Shown: positions 51,947-60,839 of the stretch, one piece after another
How the letters are laid out: every line of letters begins with the position of its first letter
Numbering within the stretch: the first letter of the stretch is position 1
From: Pseudomonas sp. Irchel 3H7
GTDB lineage: Bacteria; Pseudomonadota; Gammaproteobacteria; Pseudomonadales; Pseudomonadaceae
Assembly (NCBI RefSeq): GCF_900187605.1
Contig: NZ_FYEA01000008.1
Location: 1 to 64,000 of the forward strand
DNA: 64,000 nucleotides
Direction: 5' to 3'
Notes under the pieces: generated by a model
The model's database searches: none
What the model saw: only the letters and a program-made list of their open reading frames with translations
Told to the model about the DNA's origin: nothing
Made by a program: the position numbers and the translations under genes

Positions 51947-52923
51947 TTCTTCGGTGTCTCCACGTGGCCGCCGAAGCCGAAGCGCTGGGCCGAAAGAATC
52001 TTGTCGCCAAAGGTGCCCTGGCCGCGCGAGCGGTAGCGCGAGAACAGCGAGTTCGACAGCACCGGTACCGGCACCGCTTGTTCCATGGCCGCTTCGATGG
52101 TCCATTGACCTTCGCCGCTGTCGGCAACAGAGCCGGAGAAGCCGTCGAGTTTCGGATCGCTGGCCAGTGCATCAGCGGTCAGGTCGAGCAACCACGAGGA
52201 CACCACGCTGCCACGACGCCAGACCTCGGCGATGTCAGCCACGTTCAGATCAAAACGCTGATCTTCCGGCAGGCGCTCGCTGGATTTGGTCTTGAGGATG
52301 TCGAAGCCCTCGGCGAACGCGGCCATCATGCCGTACTCGATACCGTTGTGAATCATCTTCACAAAGTGCCCAGCACCGGCGGGCCCCGCATGAATGTAGC
52401 CATGTTCGGCGCGGTGGTCGTCGGACTTGCGATCCTTGGTGCGCGGGATGTCACCCATGCCCGGCGCCAGTGCGGCGAACAACGGGTCGAGGCGCTGCAC
52501 GGTTTCAGCGTCGCCGCCGATCATCATGCAATAGCCGCGCTCCAGGCCCCAGACGCCGCCGGAAGTACCGACGTCGATGTAGTGCAGGCCCTTTTCGGCC
52601 AGGGTCTTGGCCCGACGAATGTCATCCTTATAGTTGGTGTTGCCGCCGTCGATGATGGTATCGCCGGCTTCGAGCAAAGTGCTCAGGGTGTTGATGGTGT
52701 CTTCGGTTGGCGCGCCGGCCGGCAGCATGACCCAGACCGCACGCGGTTTGGCCAGGCCGGCAACCAGTGCCGGCAAGTCGGCGACGCCGGTGGAGCCCTC
52801 GGCGACCAGGTTATCGATGAAAGCGGTATTGCGGTCGTAAACAACGGTGGTGTGACCGTTGAGCATCAGACGTCGCGCAATATTGCCGCCCATGCGGCCC
52901 AGTCCAATAATCCCGAGTTGCAT
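51943..52923 (-). CDS. 6-phosphogluconate dehydrogenase, short GndA-like form
   Basis: A 326-residue decarboxylating dehydrogenase of the short (YqeC-type) class, which oxidises 6-phosphogluconate to ribulose-5-phosphate and often prefers NAD+. The GLGRMGGNIARRL nucleotide-binding motif is at residues 7-19, and DGGNTNYKDD and DVGTSGGVWGLERGYCMMIGG follow. The substrate region is GPAGAGHFVKMIHNGIEYGMM near 181-201. AAGGAG lies before the ATG. It is the first gene of the gnd-zwf-HAD unit. Confidence 0.93.
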   Translation of the reverse strand: MQLGIIGLGRMGGNIARRLMLNGHTTVVYDRNTAFIDNLVAEGSTGVADLPALVAGLAKPRAVWVMLPAGAPTEDTINTLSTLLEAGDTIIDGGNTNYKDDIRRAKTLAEKGLHYIDVGTSGGVWGLERGYCMMIGGDAETVQRLDPLFAALAPGMGDIPRTKDRKSDDHRAEHGYIHAGPAGAGHFVKMIHNGIEYGMMAAFAEGFDILKTKSSERLPEDQRFDLNVADIAEVWRRGSVVSSWLLDLTADALASDPKLDGFSGSVADSGEGQWTIEAAMEQAVPVPVLSNSLFSRYRSRGQGTFGDKILSAQRFGFGGHVETPKK

Positions 52924-53195
52924 GTGCTGATGCTCCTTACTACAAATAAATGTGTGTCATTGGTTATAGCCCAACGCGACTGATGGAGGTTAGTCCAGAG
53001 CGTTGCGATGAAGTTTCCGGGCATTGTGCCCGAATCAGACTGATAACGCCCCGAAACGTGGCGAAGACACACCGACCATGAAAAATAAAAAAGTTCCATT
53101 CACGGGCAAAAGAAATCAAAATCGGCGCCGATAGTAGATCAGTACCCCAAATGGGGACGACCTACAGTTGATGCACGCCATTTGCGAGGTGAGCA

Positions 53196-53378
53196 ATGGG
53201 CACAGTACACACAGCAATGCCGCCACAAACCCTGTACGTGACAATCCGTCGCGATGAATTGCGTCAGTTGAAAGACGAACGCGACCAGTTGAAGCAGGAG
53301 CTGGCGCAGCTGCGCCTCTTGACCCAAGGTGTGCAACCGCAACCTTTGCCGGTCGTTCAGCGTCATCCCCACGCTTGA
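53196..53378 (+). CDS. Small coiled-coil protein of 60 residues
   Basis: A basic/acidic protein with a heptad-rich middle (residues 17-41, IRRDELRQLKDERDQLKQELAQLRLL) typical of a coiled coil, and a Pro/Gln-rich C-terminus. GCGAGGTGAGCAA gives a good GAGGTGA site before the ATG. The frame is short but codon use and the ribosome-binding site look genuine. Family unknown. It lies 211 bases before cptA on the same strand. Confidence 0.6.
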   Translation: MGTVHTAMPPQTLYVTIRRDELRQLKDERDQLKQELAQLRLLTQGVQPQPLPVVQRHPHA

Positions 53379-53589
53379 TCCCCCGCCTGATTCGGGAACG
53401 GCCGCCGCTGTTCCCGACATGATGCATCGCTGCCCGCTTCTCTATAGATCAAAGGCAGCAACTCACAAACTTTTCACATTCTCTTCGTAATACTCCGCCC
53501 CATTCTGGCCGTACCTGCGCGTACGGCTTCCGTTCGTCGGCTTCATGGATGTTCCGGCGGTGGTTGTAACGAGTGAGCTGGAGCGCCGA

Positions 53590-55338
53590 ATGGCATTGTT
53601 CAAACGCAGCAAAACGACTGCGACAGGTTTCGACTGGGCCGGTTTTCTCTGGCTGTTTGTATTCTTCTGGTACTTCTCGGGTATCACCCAACTGCTGATT
53701 CAGCTGACTGGCACCTCGGGCTTTACCGGGTTCCGTCAGGCGTTCGTCATGAGCGCGATCTGGCTGGCGCCGATGTTGCTGTTCCCCAAACGCACCAAAC
53801 TGCTCGCCGCGATCATTGGCGTGGTGCTGTGGGCCTGCTCGATGGCCAGCCTGGGCTACTTCTTCATCTATGAGCAGGAATTCTCCCAGAGCGTCATCTT
53901 CATCATGTTCGAGTCGAACATCTCTGAAGCTGGCGAGTACATGACCCAGTACTTTGCCTGGTGGATGGTGCCGGCGTTCCTCGCCCATACCGCGTTCGCC
54001 TATTTCCTGTGGACACGCCTGCGCCCGGTGTACATGCCCCGAGGTCGTGCGCTGGTGGCGGCAACCGCGATCGTGATCGCTGTAGTCGGTTACCCGCTGG
54101 TCAAACAGACCCTGCGCATGGGCACCTTCGCCCAAGGCTTCGAAAAATTCGAAACCCGCATCGAGCCTGCAGTGCCTTGGCAAATGGTTGTCGCTTATCA
54201 CCGTTATCAGGAAACCCTCGCCGACATGCAGGGCATGCTGCACAACGTGAGCAAGATCCCGCCACTGAAAAACCTTCAGGACGCCTCGGCCGATCAGCCG
54301 AAGACTCTGGTACTGGTCATCGGTGAATCGACCAACCGTCAGCGCATGAGCCTCTACGGCTATCAGCGCAACACCACGCCGGAACTGGACAAGCTCAAGG
54401 ATCAACTGGCGGTGTTCGACAACGTCGTCACCCCGCGCCCGTACACCATCGAAGCGTTGCAGCAGGTGCTGACCTTCGCTGACGAAGAGCATCCGGATCT
54501 GTACCTGTCGACGCCGTCGCTGGTCAGCATGATGAAACAGGCCGGTTACAAGACCTTCTGGATCACCAATCAGCAGACCATGACCAAGCGCAACACCATG
54601 CTCACGACCTTCTCCGAGCAGGCCGACGAGCAGGTGTACCTGAACAACAACCGCAACCAGAACGCCGCGCAATACGATGGCGACGTGATCGAGCCGTTCA
54701 ACAAGGCGCTGGCTGACGCGGCACCGCGCAAGCTGATCGTCGTGCATTTGCTCGGCACACACATGAGCTACCAGTACCGCTATCCGCCAACGTTCGACAA
54801 GTTTCAGGATCGCAACGGCGTGCCACCGGGTGTGCGTGACGACCAGGTACCGACCTACAACAGCTACGACAACGCCGTGCTGTACAACGACTTTGTCGTT
54901 TCGAGTCTGATCAAGGATTACGCCAAATCCGATCCGAACGGTTTCCTGTTGTACCTCTCCGACCACGGTGAAGACGTGTTCGACTCGGTGGGCCACAAGA
55001 CCTTGGGCCGCAACGAAAACAAACCGACCGCGCCGATGTACACCATCCCGTTCATGGCCTGGGCTTCGCCGAAGTGGAAAGCCAGCCACGACTGGAACTT
55101 TGCCGGTGATCTGGATCGCCCGTACAGCAGCTCGCACCTCATCCATACCTGGGCCGACCTGGCCGGTTTGAGCTTCGATGAACTCGACCGCAGCAAGAGT
55201 CTGGTCAGCGACAGCTTCAAGGCGCGGCCATTGCTGATCGGCGACCCGTACCAGACCGAGCAGCGCGCGCTGATCGACTTCAGCCTGATGAAGCCGAAGA
55301 AACCCGATAACGCCGTCGCCGACGCGGCGGAGCAGTAA
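53590..55338 (+). CDS. Phosphoethanolamine transferase CptA
   Basis: A 582-residue membrane sulfatase-fold protein. The N-terminal half has about five transmembrane helices; the C-terminal periplasmic domain has the nucleophile Thr in VIGESTNRQRMSLYGYQRNTTPELD (about residue 248) and the metal site SDHGED near 458. It matches E. coli CptA in blocks such as FFIYEQEFSQSVIFIMFESN, TFWITNQQTMTKRNTMLTTFS and IVVHLLGTHMSYQYRYP. CptA adds phosphoethanolamine to heptose I of the LPS core. The ATG at MALFKRSKTT was chosen because similarity starts here. A terminator follows. Confidence 0.94.
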   Translation: MALFKRSKTTATGFDWAGFLWLFVFFWYFSGITQLLIQLTGTSGFTGFRQAFVMSAIWLAPMLLFPKRTKLLAAIIGVVLWACSMASLGYFFIYEQEFSQSVIFIMFESNISEAGEYMTQYFAWWMVPAFLAHTAFAYFLWTRLRPVYMPRGRALVAATAIVIAVVGYPLVKQTLRMGTFAQGFEKFETRIEPAVPWQMVVAYHRYQETLADMQGMLHNVSKIPPLKNLQDASADQPKTLVLVIGESTNRQRMSLYGYQRNTTPELDKLKDQLAVFDNVVTPRPYTIEALQQVLTFADEEHPDLYLSTPSLVSMMKQAGYKTFWITNQQTMTKRNTMLTTFSEQADEQVYLNNNRNQNAAQYDGDVIEPFNKALADAAPRKLIVVHLLGTHMSYQYRYPPTFDKFQDRNGVPPGVRDDQVPTYNSYDNAVLYNDFVVSSLIKDYAKSDPNGFLLYLSDHGEDVFDSVGHKTLGRNENKPTAPMYTIPFMAWASPKWKASHDWNFAGDLDRPYSSSHLIHTWADLAGLSFDELDRSKSLVSDSFKARPLLIGDPYQTEQRALIDFSLMKPKKPDNAVADAAEQ

Positions 55339-55342
55339 CACC

Positions 55343-55368
55343 GAAGGGGCCTGAAACGGTCCCTTTTT
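55343..55368 (+). terminator. Terminator of cptA
   Basis: GAAGGGGCC-TGAAAC-GGTCCCTTTTT forms an about seven-pair stem followed by a T-run, 5 bases after the cptA stop. Confidence 0.8.
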
Positions 55369-55809
55369 CATGTCCACTGCTAGCGAAGGACTGATCGCCA
55401 TAAACCAAAGGTGCCGATGTGCAGCAACTGGCCCACACGGCGGTGATGTGGTTGAGCGATGGCTGGATGTAGTTGCCATTTAAACTCCGGTGTTTAAAAG
55501 ACACCTCCAGACACGCCTTCGAGGCTACACATCCTTGCGCCATTGCCTACAGCTACGCCAGAATCCGCCGGCTTGTGCGCTTTGGGGGCGGGTTCTATTG
55601 TGGGTCGGTCGCTGACGAATCAGCGATCGGGTTTAGCAGCTCGGCAATTTTCAAGGCACGCGAGTTTCGCCAGTACGTTATGGCGGCTATGCGTGGGGCA
55701 CTTCGGTGCGCCGGGATCCTTGAGCCTGGTCTGCTAACCCGCGTACAGCCGCCACCCTATCCGTTTAGCAGCGATGGATGACGGCTCCATATCTCAAGGA
55801 GCTTTACCG
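55369..55809 (+). ncRNA. Long leader of the DUF6124 gene with RNA-like structure
   Basis: The 441 bases before the DUF6124 ATG hold several hairpins. CGGTCGCTGA-CGAA-TCAGCGATCG at 55606-55629 is a ten-pair stem. A GCAC-TTCG-GTGC tetraloop hairpin is at 55698-55709. GCGGGTT (55588-55594) can pair with AACCCGC (55736-55742), enclosing both. GTTTAGCAGC repeats at 55631-55640 and 55763-55772, the second close to the ribosome-binding site. An open frame 55473-55781 overlaps it and is less supported than the RNA reading. I read it as a cis-acting structured leader, unproven. Confidence 0.5.
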
Positions 55810-56169
55810 ATGATTAAACCAACACCCAACCCACCCGAAACCGACCTCGCCTCCCCCTACGAATCCCTCGATTCAAAAAAGCTCAACGACGCCGCCGAAC
55901 GCGCGCTCGATCACTACCTCTGCCCACCCGGCTCTACCCCACCGCCACGCAAAACCCGCCGGATGTACGCCGTCACTGCGGACTTCAAAAACGAGGAACT
56001 GCTGGCCGATGCCAGCGAAACACTCGCCTCAGCCAGAACCATCGCTCATGACTTCGCCCACCTCATACCCGCGTCACAGCGCAGGACGCTGCTGGGTATC
56101 GCGCAACTGATCATGCTGGGTGAACTGGCGGTGAATCGAGTGATGGATAATCTGCAGTTGCCGCAGTAG
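55810..56169 (+). CDS. DUF6124 family protein
   Basis: A 119-residue soluble protein. It has the family pattern MIKPTPNPPETD..SPYESLDSKKLNDAAERALDHYL near the N-terminus and a helical C-terminus (LADASETLASARTIAHDFAHLIPASQRRTLLGIAQLIMLGELAVNRVMDNL). CAAGGAG lies 9 bases before this ATG; a longer frame from 55774 lacks a site. The family is common in Pseudomonas and has no assigned function. It sits behind a structured-looking leader, suggesting post-transcriptional control. Confidence 0.82.
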   Translation: MIKPTPNPPETDLASPYESLDSKKLNDAAERALDHYLCPPGSTPPPRKTRRMYAVTADFKNEELLADASETLASARTIAHDFAHLIPASQRRTLLGIAQLIMLGELAVNRVMDNLQLPQ

Positions 56170-56179
56170 CGGGCCTCTA

Positions 56180-56292
56180 TGATCGTTCCCACGCTCTGCG
56201 TGGGAATGCCTCAACGGACGCTCCGCGTTCGGCTCTGGATGGGACGCAGAGCGTCCCTGGCTGCATTCCTTTACTGCGCGTGGGAATGATCA
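56180..56292. repeat. Second copy of the TGATCGTTCCCACGCTCTGCG palindromic repeat
   Basis: TGATCGTTCCCACGCTCTGCGTGGGAATG and a distal CGCGTGGGAATGATCA pair as outer arms, with GGACGCTCCGCGTTC / GACGCAGAGCGTCCC inner arms. It is related to 6275-6388 but diverged at the right arm. Confidence 0.78.
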
Positions 56293-56363
56293 ACATAAAA
56301 ACCGTTGCCCCGTTTGAATCGTGACTAAACGGGGCCAGACCAGGTCTTTCAAGCATTCCGAAC

Positions 56364-56438
56364 CAAAAGATCGCAGCCTTCGGCAGCTCCTACACCGGTC
56401 TATGTAGGAGCTGCCGAAGGCTGCGATCTTTTGATCTT
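56364..56438. repeat. REP pair (GTAGGAGCTGCCGAAGGCTGCGATC type)
   Basis: AAAAGATCGCAGCCTTCGGCAGCTCCTACA and its inverse are separated by about 12 bases. It lies just 8 bases from the 3' end of the tRNA-Sec gene, where it may act as a transcript end. Confidence 0.88.
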
Positions 56439-56445
56439 GGCAAAC

Positions 56446-56541
56446 TGGCGGAAGGCAGCCGGAGTCGAACCTGCCCGGGAACGGATGCCGTCCCCAACCG
56501 GGTTTGAAGCCCGGCCGCGCCACCGGGCGCGATTGCCTTCC
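56446..56541 (-). tRNA. tRNA-Sec (anticodon UCA)
   Basis: This 96-base minus-strand tRNA gene has an acceptor stem GGAAGGC / GCCTTCC, a long variable arm and the anticodon loop CTTCAAA (TCA). It has an encoded CCA end at 56446-56448. Long acceptor and variable arms are typical of tRNA-Sec. It lies 6 bases after selB, in the same orientation. It inserts selenocysteine at UGA, most likely in the adjacent formate dehydrogenase. Confidence 0.95.
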
Positions 56542-56547
56542 TTGAAC

Positions 56548-58464
56548 TCATTGTGCGTTGGCGTGGGCCAGCGCGTTGTCGGGGCGGATCTGGCGGGATT
56601 CGCCTATGCGTCGGGTCAGGCCGACGCGGTCGAAATATTCCAGATACTGAATGCAGCGTTTGCGACCCAAGCCTAGCGCATCACGGAAGGTTGTCACCTG
56701 GATCTGCGGATTTTCCCTGGCCAGTTGGAGCAACACGTTGGCCATTTGGCGCAGTTGCACGTCACTCAAGAACAGGTCGCGCACCACTTGATGCATCAGA
56801 CCGAGCCGCGCCAGTTTGCGCAGCAGCAGGCGTACGACGGCGTCGTCCTGACCGAGCATTTTCGCGATGTCGCGCAGCCATGGCGGGTCGAAACCGGCCT
56901 GTTCGAACAACGGCTGCATTCCTAGCCAGAGGTTTTCGTCCTCGGCATTCAGGCGCACCTGATGATCCGGCAAATGCAGCCACGGTCCGCTTGCCTGAAT
57001 CGATCCGGCGGTGAGCAATTCATCCAGCAAACTGACAAACGTCGAGCGTTCCAGTGCCAGACCGCTGAAGCGGCGCAGGCGATCACGATCCGGGCCCATC
57101 TGGTCGGGCTCCAGTTCATGGAACTGCGCGAGTTGTTCCAGCAGAGTGAATTTCAGCTGCGCCCAGCGCTGCACGTTAAACAGCAGCTGGCCTTGGCGCG
57201 TGTCGATCAGGCGTACGTTTTCCGCTAACGCCCACGTTGAGCGCGGACGATTGAACTGACGTTCGAGCCTCAGCGGGTCGAGACCGCCCGCACTGTAGTT
57301 GAGCAACACGGGCAGGACCTGTTCGAACTCGTCGCCCGAGACCAAGGAGCGCAATTGCGCTAGACGTTCCGGGCTACGACGCTGTCGCGCCGGGGCGAAC
57401 GGGTCGAGGACCTGGCCGCCGCCCAAGGTGCGTTGTGCGCTCTGGTCGCGCAGGATCAGCCGATCACCTTTCACCGCGTGCACCGGCGCATTGATCAGCA
57501 GTTGCGCGAACATGCGCTCGCCGGGACTCAAGCGCGGGCCTTCGAGCAACGCCACCCGTGCAATCACATCCTGCGTGCCGAGGTGCACGTGCACCGGGTG
57601 GAAGTGTTCGAAGGTGCGTTCGCCGGGCAGCAGTTGAAAGTCGATGTCGACCCGTTGTGTCGGCGCGTGCAGCCAGTCGCTCAGCAGCCACTGGCCGCGA
57701 TGGATCTGCGCCAGTTCAAGGCGTTCGCCGCTGAGGTTCAACGCCACTCGCTGGCCGGCAAAGGCCTGTTCGGCGGGTTGATTTTGGGCGTGCAAACCTC
57801 GCACCCGCACCGATTTCCCCGAAGGCCCGAGGATGAGCTTGTCGCCGACGGCAACCGTGCCCGACAACGCCGTCCCGGTCACCACAATGCCGGCACCGGT
57901 AACGCTGAACGCGCGGTCGATGGCCAAGCGAAAAGCGCCTTCACGACTGCGTTCGTGCACTTCGTTTTGCGTCTGCACCAGCAGCTCGCGCAAGGCCTCA
58001 ACGCCCTGCCCGCTCAGGCTCGACACTGTCAGGATCGGCGCCTCGGCAAACGGCCCCGGAGCGAGCAGGTCCAGCACCTGCCGCTGCACCTCTTCCACCC
58101 TGCCCGCCTCGGCCCGGTCGCATTTGGTGATCGCCACCAAAGCGCGCGGGATGCCGAGCAATTCGACAATCGCCAGATGCTCGCGGGTCTGCGGCATCAC
58201 GCCGTCATCGGCGGCAACTACCAGCAACACCAAGTCGATGCCTTGCGCGCCGGCGAGCATGTTGTGGGTGAATTTCTCGTGGCCGGGGACGTCGATAAAC
58301 CCGGTCAGGCCGGCGCCGGGTGCGAGTTCGGCATAGAGATAGCCAAGGTCGATGGTCATCCCCCGCTCGCGCTCCTGCGGGCGGCGATCGCCGGTTTGTC
58401 CGGTCAGGACTTGCAGCAGCGAGGTCTTGCCGTGGTCGATGTGCCCCGCCGTGCCGACAATCAC
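56548..58464 (-). CDS. Selenocysteine-specific elongation factor SelB
   Basis: A 638-residue GTPase that delivers Sec-tRNA to UGA codons with a SECIS. The G-domain has GTAGHIDHGKT near residue 4, DVPGHEKF and TKCD motifs, followed by EF-Tu-like domains. The C-terminal third has winged-helix repeats for SECIS binding (for example DALGLGRKRCIQYLEYFDRVGLTRR). The start is GTG at 58464, sharing GTGA with the selA stop; an upstream ATG at 58500 would lie inside selA. Coupled translation with selA is expected. Confidence 0.93.
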   Translation of the reverse strand: MIVGTAGHIDHGKTSLLQVLTGQTGDRRPQERERGMTIDLGYLYAELAPGAGLTGFIDVPGHEKFTHNMLAGAQGIDLVLLVVAADDGVMPQTREHLAIVELLGIPRALVAITKCDRAEAGRVEEVQRQVLDLLAPGPFAEAPILTVSSLSGQGVEALRELLVQTQNEVHERSREGAFRLAIDRAFSVTGAGIVVTGTALSGTVAVGDKLILGPSGKSVRVRGLHAQNQPAEQAFAGQRVALNLSGERLELAQIHRGQWLLSDWLHAPTQRVDIDFQLLPGERTFEHFHPVHVHLGTQDVIARVALLEGPRLSPGERMFAQLLINAPVHAVKGDRLILRDQSAQRTLGGGQVLDPFAPARQRRSPERLAQLRSLVSGDEFEQVLPVLLNYSAGGLDPLRLERQFNRPRSTWALAENVRLIDTRQGQLLFNVQRWAQLKFTLLEQLAQFHELEPDQMGPDRDRLRRFSGLALERSTFVSLLDELLTAGSIQASGPWLHLPDHQVRLNAEDENLWLGMQPLFEQAGFDPPWLRDIAKMLGQDDAVVRLLLRKLARLGLMHQVVRDLFLSDVQLRQMANVLLQLARENPQIQVTTFRDALGLGRKRCIQYLEYFDRVGLTRRIGESRQIRPDNALAHANAQ

Positions 58465-59861
58465 GAATCGACCTGCAACTGTGGCAACTGCGCGAGCCAC
58501 GCCGGCTCATCGTCGAGTTGGCGCAGATCCAGCCACAGTGCATCGTCGTCGATACGCCCGAGCACCGGGATCGGCAATGCACGCAACGCCGCTTCCAGAT
58601 TCAACAGGCAACGCCCGCGCAAACGCTTGGAGACTTGCGGGCGACAACACAACGCTGCACTCGGCAGACGCGCCACCGGTTGGCTGCCGCTGCCGATCAT
58701 GCCCAAGGCGTGCACGGCGCTGATATGCCAGGTTTCCCCCAACACTTCAGCCAGCGCCGGTTGCAACCGTGCAGCCTGGGCGAAGATCTCAGCCTGCGGG
58801 CGAGTCAACAGACGCAAACTCGGCAGACGTTCAGCGAGGCGATCGGGATCACGATACAACCCGAGCACCGCTTCCAGCGCCGCCAAAGTCAACTTGTCCA
58901 CCCGCAGCGCGCGTTTCAACGGGTTCTTCTTGATCTTCGCGATCAGCTCTTTACGCCCGACGATCAACCCGGCCTGCGGGCCACCGAGCAATTTGTCGCC
59001 GCTGAAAGTGACGATATCCGCGCCATCCAGCAGCGCCTGACGCACTGTCGGTTCGGCCGGTAACCCCCAACGGGTCAGATCCAGCAGGCTGCCGCTGCCC
59101 AGGTCTTCCAGCAACGGCAAGCCGTGTCGATGGGCCAGCTCGGCCAGTTCAGCAGTCGGCACCCGCGCGGTAAAACCTTCGATGCTGTAGTTGCTCGCAT
59201 GCACACGCATGATCAAACCGCTGCGTGGGCTGATCGCCGCTTCGTAGTCGCGGGCATGGGTGCGATTGGTCGTGCCGACTTCGTGCAGACGCACACCGGC
59301 ACGGGCCATGATGTCGGGAATGCGGAAGGCGCCGCCGATTTCGATCAGCTCGCCACGGGAAATGATGCCTTCCTTGCGCGCGCCCAGACTGTTGAGCGTC
59401 AGCAGCACGGCGGCGGCATTGTTGTTGACCACGGTAACGGCTTCGGCGCCGGTCAGTTCGCGGATCAGGCTTTCAATCAGATCATCACGATCACCGCGTT
59501 TGCCGCTGGCCAGATCGAACTCCAGATTGAGCGGATAACGTGCGGCCATTTGCACGGCGTCGATGGCTTCGTCCGGCAACAAGGCGCGGCCCAGATTGGT
59601 GTGCAGGACGGTGCCGGTAAGGTTGAAAACGCGGCGTACGTTGCTGCGCTGTTGCTGGGTCAGGCGTTCACCGACGCGGCCGGCAAGTACTTCGGGGCTG
59701 ATTTCGACGGCTGACAATTGCCCGTTCAACACGCTGGAACGCAGTTCATCGAGCAACTGACGCAAACTCGCCAGCAGCGACTCACGGCCGTGACGCTCAA
59801 GTAAAGGCCCACACGCAGGATGACGCAACAGACCATCAATGGAAGGTAACCGCAGGGACAT
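58461..59861 (-). CDS. L-seryl-tRNA(Sec) selenium transferase SelA
   Basis: A 466-residue PLP enzyme that turns seryl-tRNA-Sec into selenocysteinyl-tRNA-Sec using selenophosphate. The PLP Lys is in TFSGDKLLGGPQAGLIVG near residue 285. The start MSLRLPSIDGLLRHP has AGGAG upstream; a farther ATG at 59885 is less likely. The stop overlaps selB. It follows fdhE by 48 bases. SelD, which makes selenophosphate, is not in the window. Confidence 0.93.
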   Translation of the reverse strand: MSLRLPSIDGLLRHPACGPLLERHGRESLLASLRQLLDELRSSVLNGQLSAVEISPEVLAGRVGERLTQQQRSNVRRVFNLTGTVLHTNLGRALLPDEAIDAVQMAARYPLNLEFDLASGKRGDRDDLIESLIRELTGAEAVTVVNNNAAAVLLTLNSLGARKEGIISRGELIEIGGAFRIPDIMARAGVRLHEVGTTNRTHARDYEAAISPRSGLIMRVHASNYSIEGFTARVPTAELAELAHRHGLPLLEDLGSGSLLDLTRWGLPAEPTVRQALLDGADIVTFSGDKLLGGPQAGLIVGRKELIAKIKKNPLKRALRVDKLTLAALEAVLGLYRDPDRLAERLPSLRLLTRPQAEIFAQAARLQPALAEVLGETWHISAVHALGMIGSGSQPVARLPSAALCCRPQVSKRLRGRCLLNLEAALRALPIPVLGRIDDDALWLDLRQLDDEPAWLAQLPQLQVDS

Positions 59862-59909
59862 CAGCCACTCCTGGAGACAGATCACTGCGCCAGAGTGTAG
59901 ACGCTCAGT

Positions 59910-60836
59910 TCATTCGTCTCCCGGTGCCAGCAACAGATTCGGTGCCAGCCGCTGATAACCGTCCTGCGCCAGGCGCATGTCCAGCAACAAACTGGTGAGA
60001 TCCGCCGACAACGCCTCGGCATCTGCATCGTTTTCCAGATACACCAGTTTCAAATAGCTGTTACAACCCGGACAGACCTCCGCCCGCAGCGGTGCCTGAT
60101 TTGCAGCGTGGCGATCGTCCTCGAGGCTCAGATAATCAAGCCCTTTGCTCGACTCGCAATACACGCACTTGACCCGCACCACATGCCATTCGCAGGCACA
60201 CAGCGAACACACCAGATAACGCAAACCATTGTGCTTGCCGCGATGGCGAATGCCCCCGGCCATCGCCGGTGAACCGCACGCCGGGCATTGACTGAGGCTG
60301 TCACCGGGTTTGAGTTGCAGATTCGGCGCGCTTAGCAGCCAGTGACTCCAGGCCACTTGCAGCGCCGCACCGAGAAACGGCACCAGTTGCGCGGGCACCA
60401 TTGTGTATTGGCCACTGACCAGCGCTACCGCCCACGCGCGTAACTGGCCCGAACTGGCGACCCGCAACGTCGTCACCGCATCAATGACGGCAGGTTGCTC
60501 AGCAGGTTCATAACGCTGTAGCAAAGCTTCAAGGTAAGCCTGCCAGCCCTCTTCGCGCACCAACGTATCGGCGGCAAACGGCGGCAAACCATGCTGCTGA
60601 CAGGCTTCAATCCGTTGTTGATCGAACGGCGCCGTCAACGGCGGATCGTCGAAGACCTGCTGCTGCACCCGGCACAATCCGGCAATCAGTCGCAGGTATT
60701 CAGCCAGCGCATGCCCCTCGGCCAGTTGCTCCAGTCGATCAGCCCGCAGCGCAAACAGGTTCGAAGGCGGCAGATGCAGAAACGGCGGCGAACTCGCCGC
60801 CGCTTCAATTTCCCCAGGTTCCAGAATGGTTGGCAA
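59910..60836 (-). CDS. Formate dehydrogenase accessory protein FdhE
   Basis: A 308-residue cytosolic protein needed for mature formate dehydrogenase, with rubredoxin-like iron sites. The C-terminal half has four Cys pairs: CPACG near residue 184, CSLC, CVYC and CPGC. The start codon is TTG (60836), four bases after the fdoI stop; it gives MPTILEPGEIEAAASS. It lies in the fdoGHI-fdhE-selA-selB order. Confidence 0.93.
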   Translation of the reverse strand: MPTILEPGEIEAAASSPPFLHLPPSNLFALRADRLEQLAEGHALAEYLRLIAGLCRVQQQVFDDPPLTAPFDQQRIEACQQHGLPPFAADTLVREEGWQAYLEALLQRYEPAEQPAVIDAVTTLRVASSGQLRAWAVALVSGQYTMVPAQLVPFLGAALQVAWSHWLLSAPNLQLKPGDSLSQCPACGSPAMAGGIRHRGKHNGLRYLVCSLCACEWHVVRVKCVYCESSKGLDYLSLEDDRHAANQAPLRAEVCPGCNSYLKLVYLENDADAEALSADLTSLLLDMRLAQDGYQRLAPNLLLAPGDE

Positions 60837-60839
60837 GAG

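Noticed and set aside
53449..55479. A 676-residue minus-strand open frame
   Set aside because: It is antisense to cptA, whose motifs (Thr nucleophile, SDHGED) are clear. The shadow frame has no ribosome-binding site or domain.
55473..55781. A 102-residue open frame in the DUF6124 leader
   Set aside because: It has no good ribosome-binding site, odd composition and coincides with strong RNA hairpins. It is better explained as leader RNA, although a small protein cannot be excluded.
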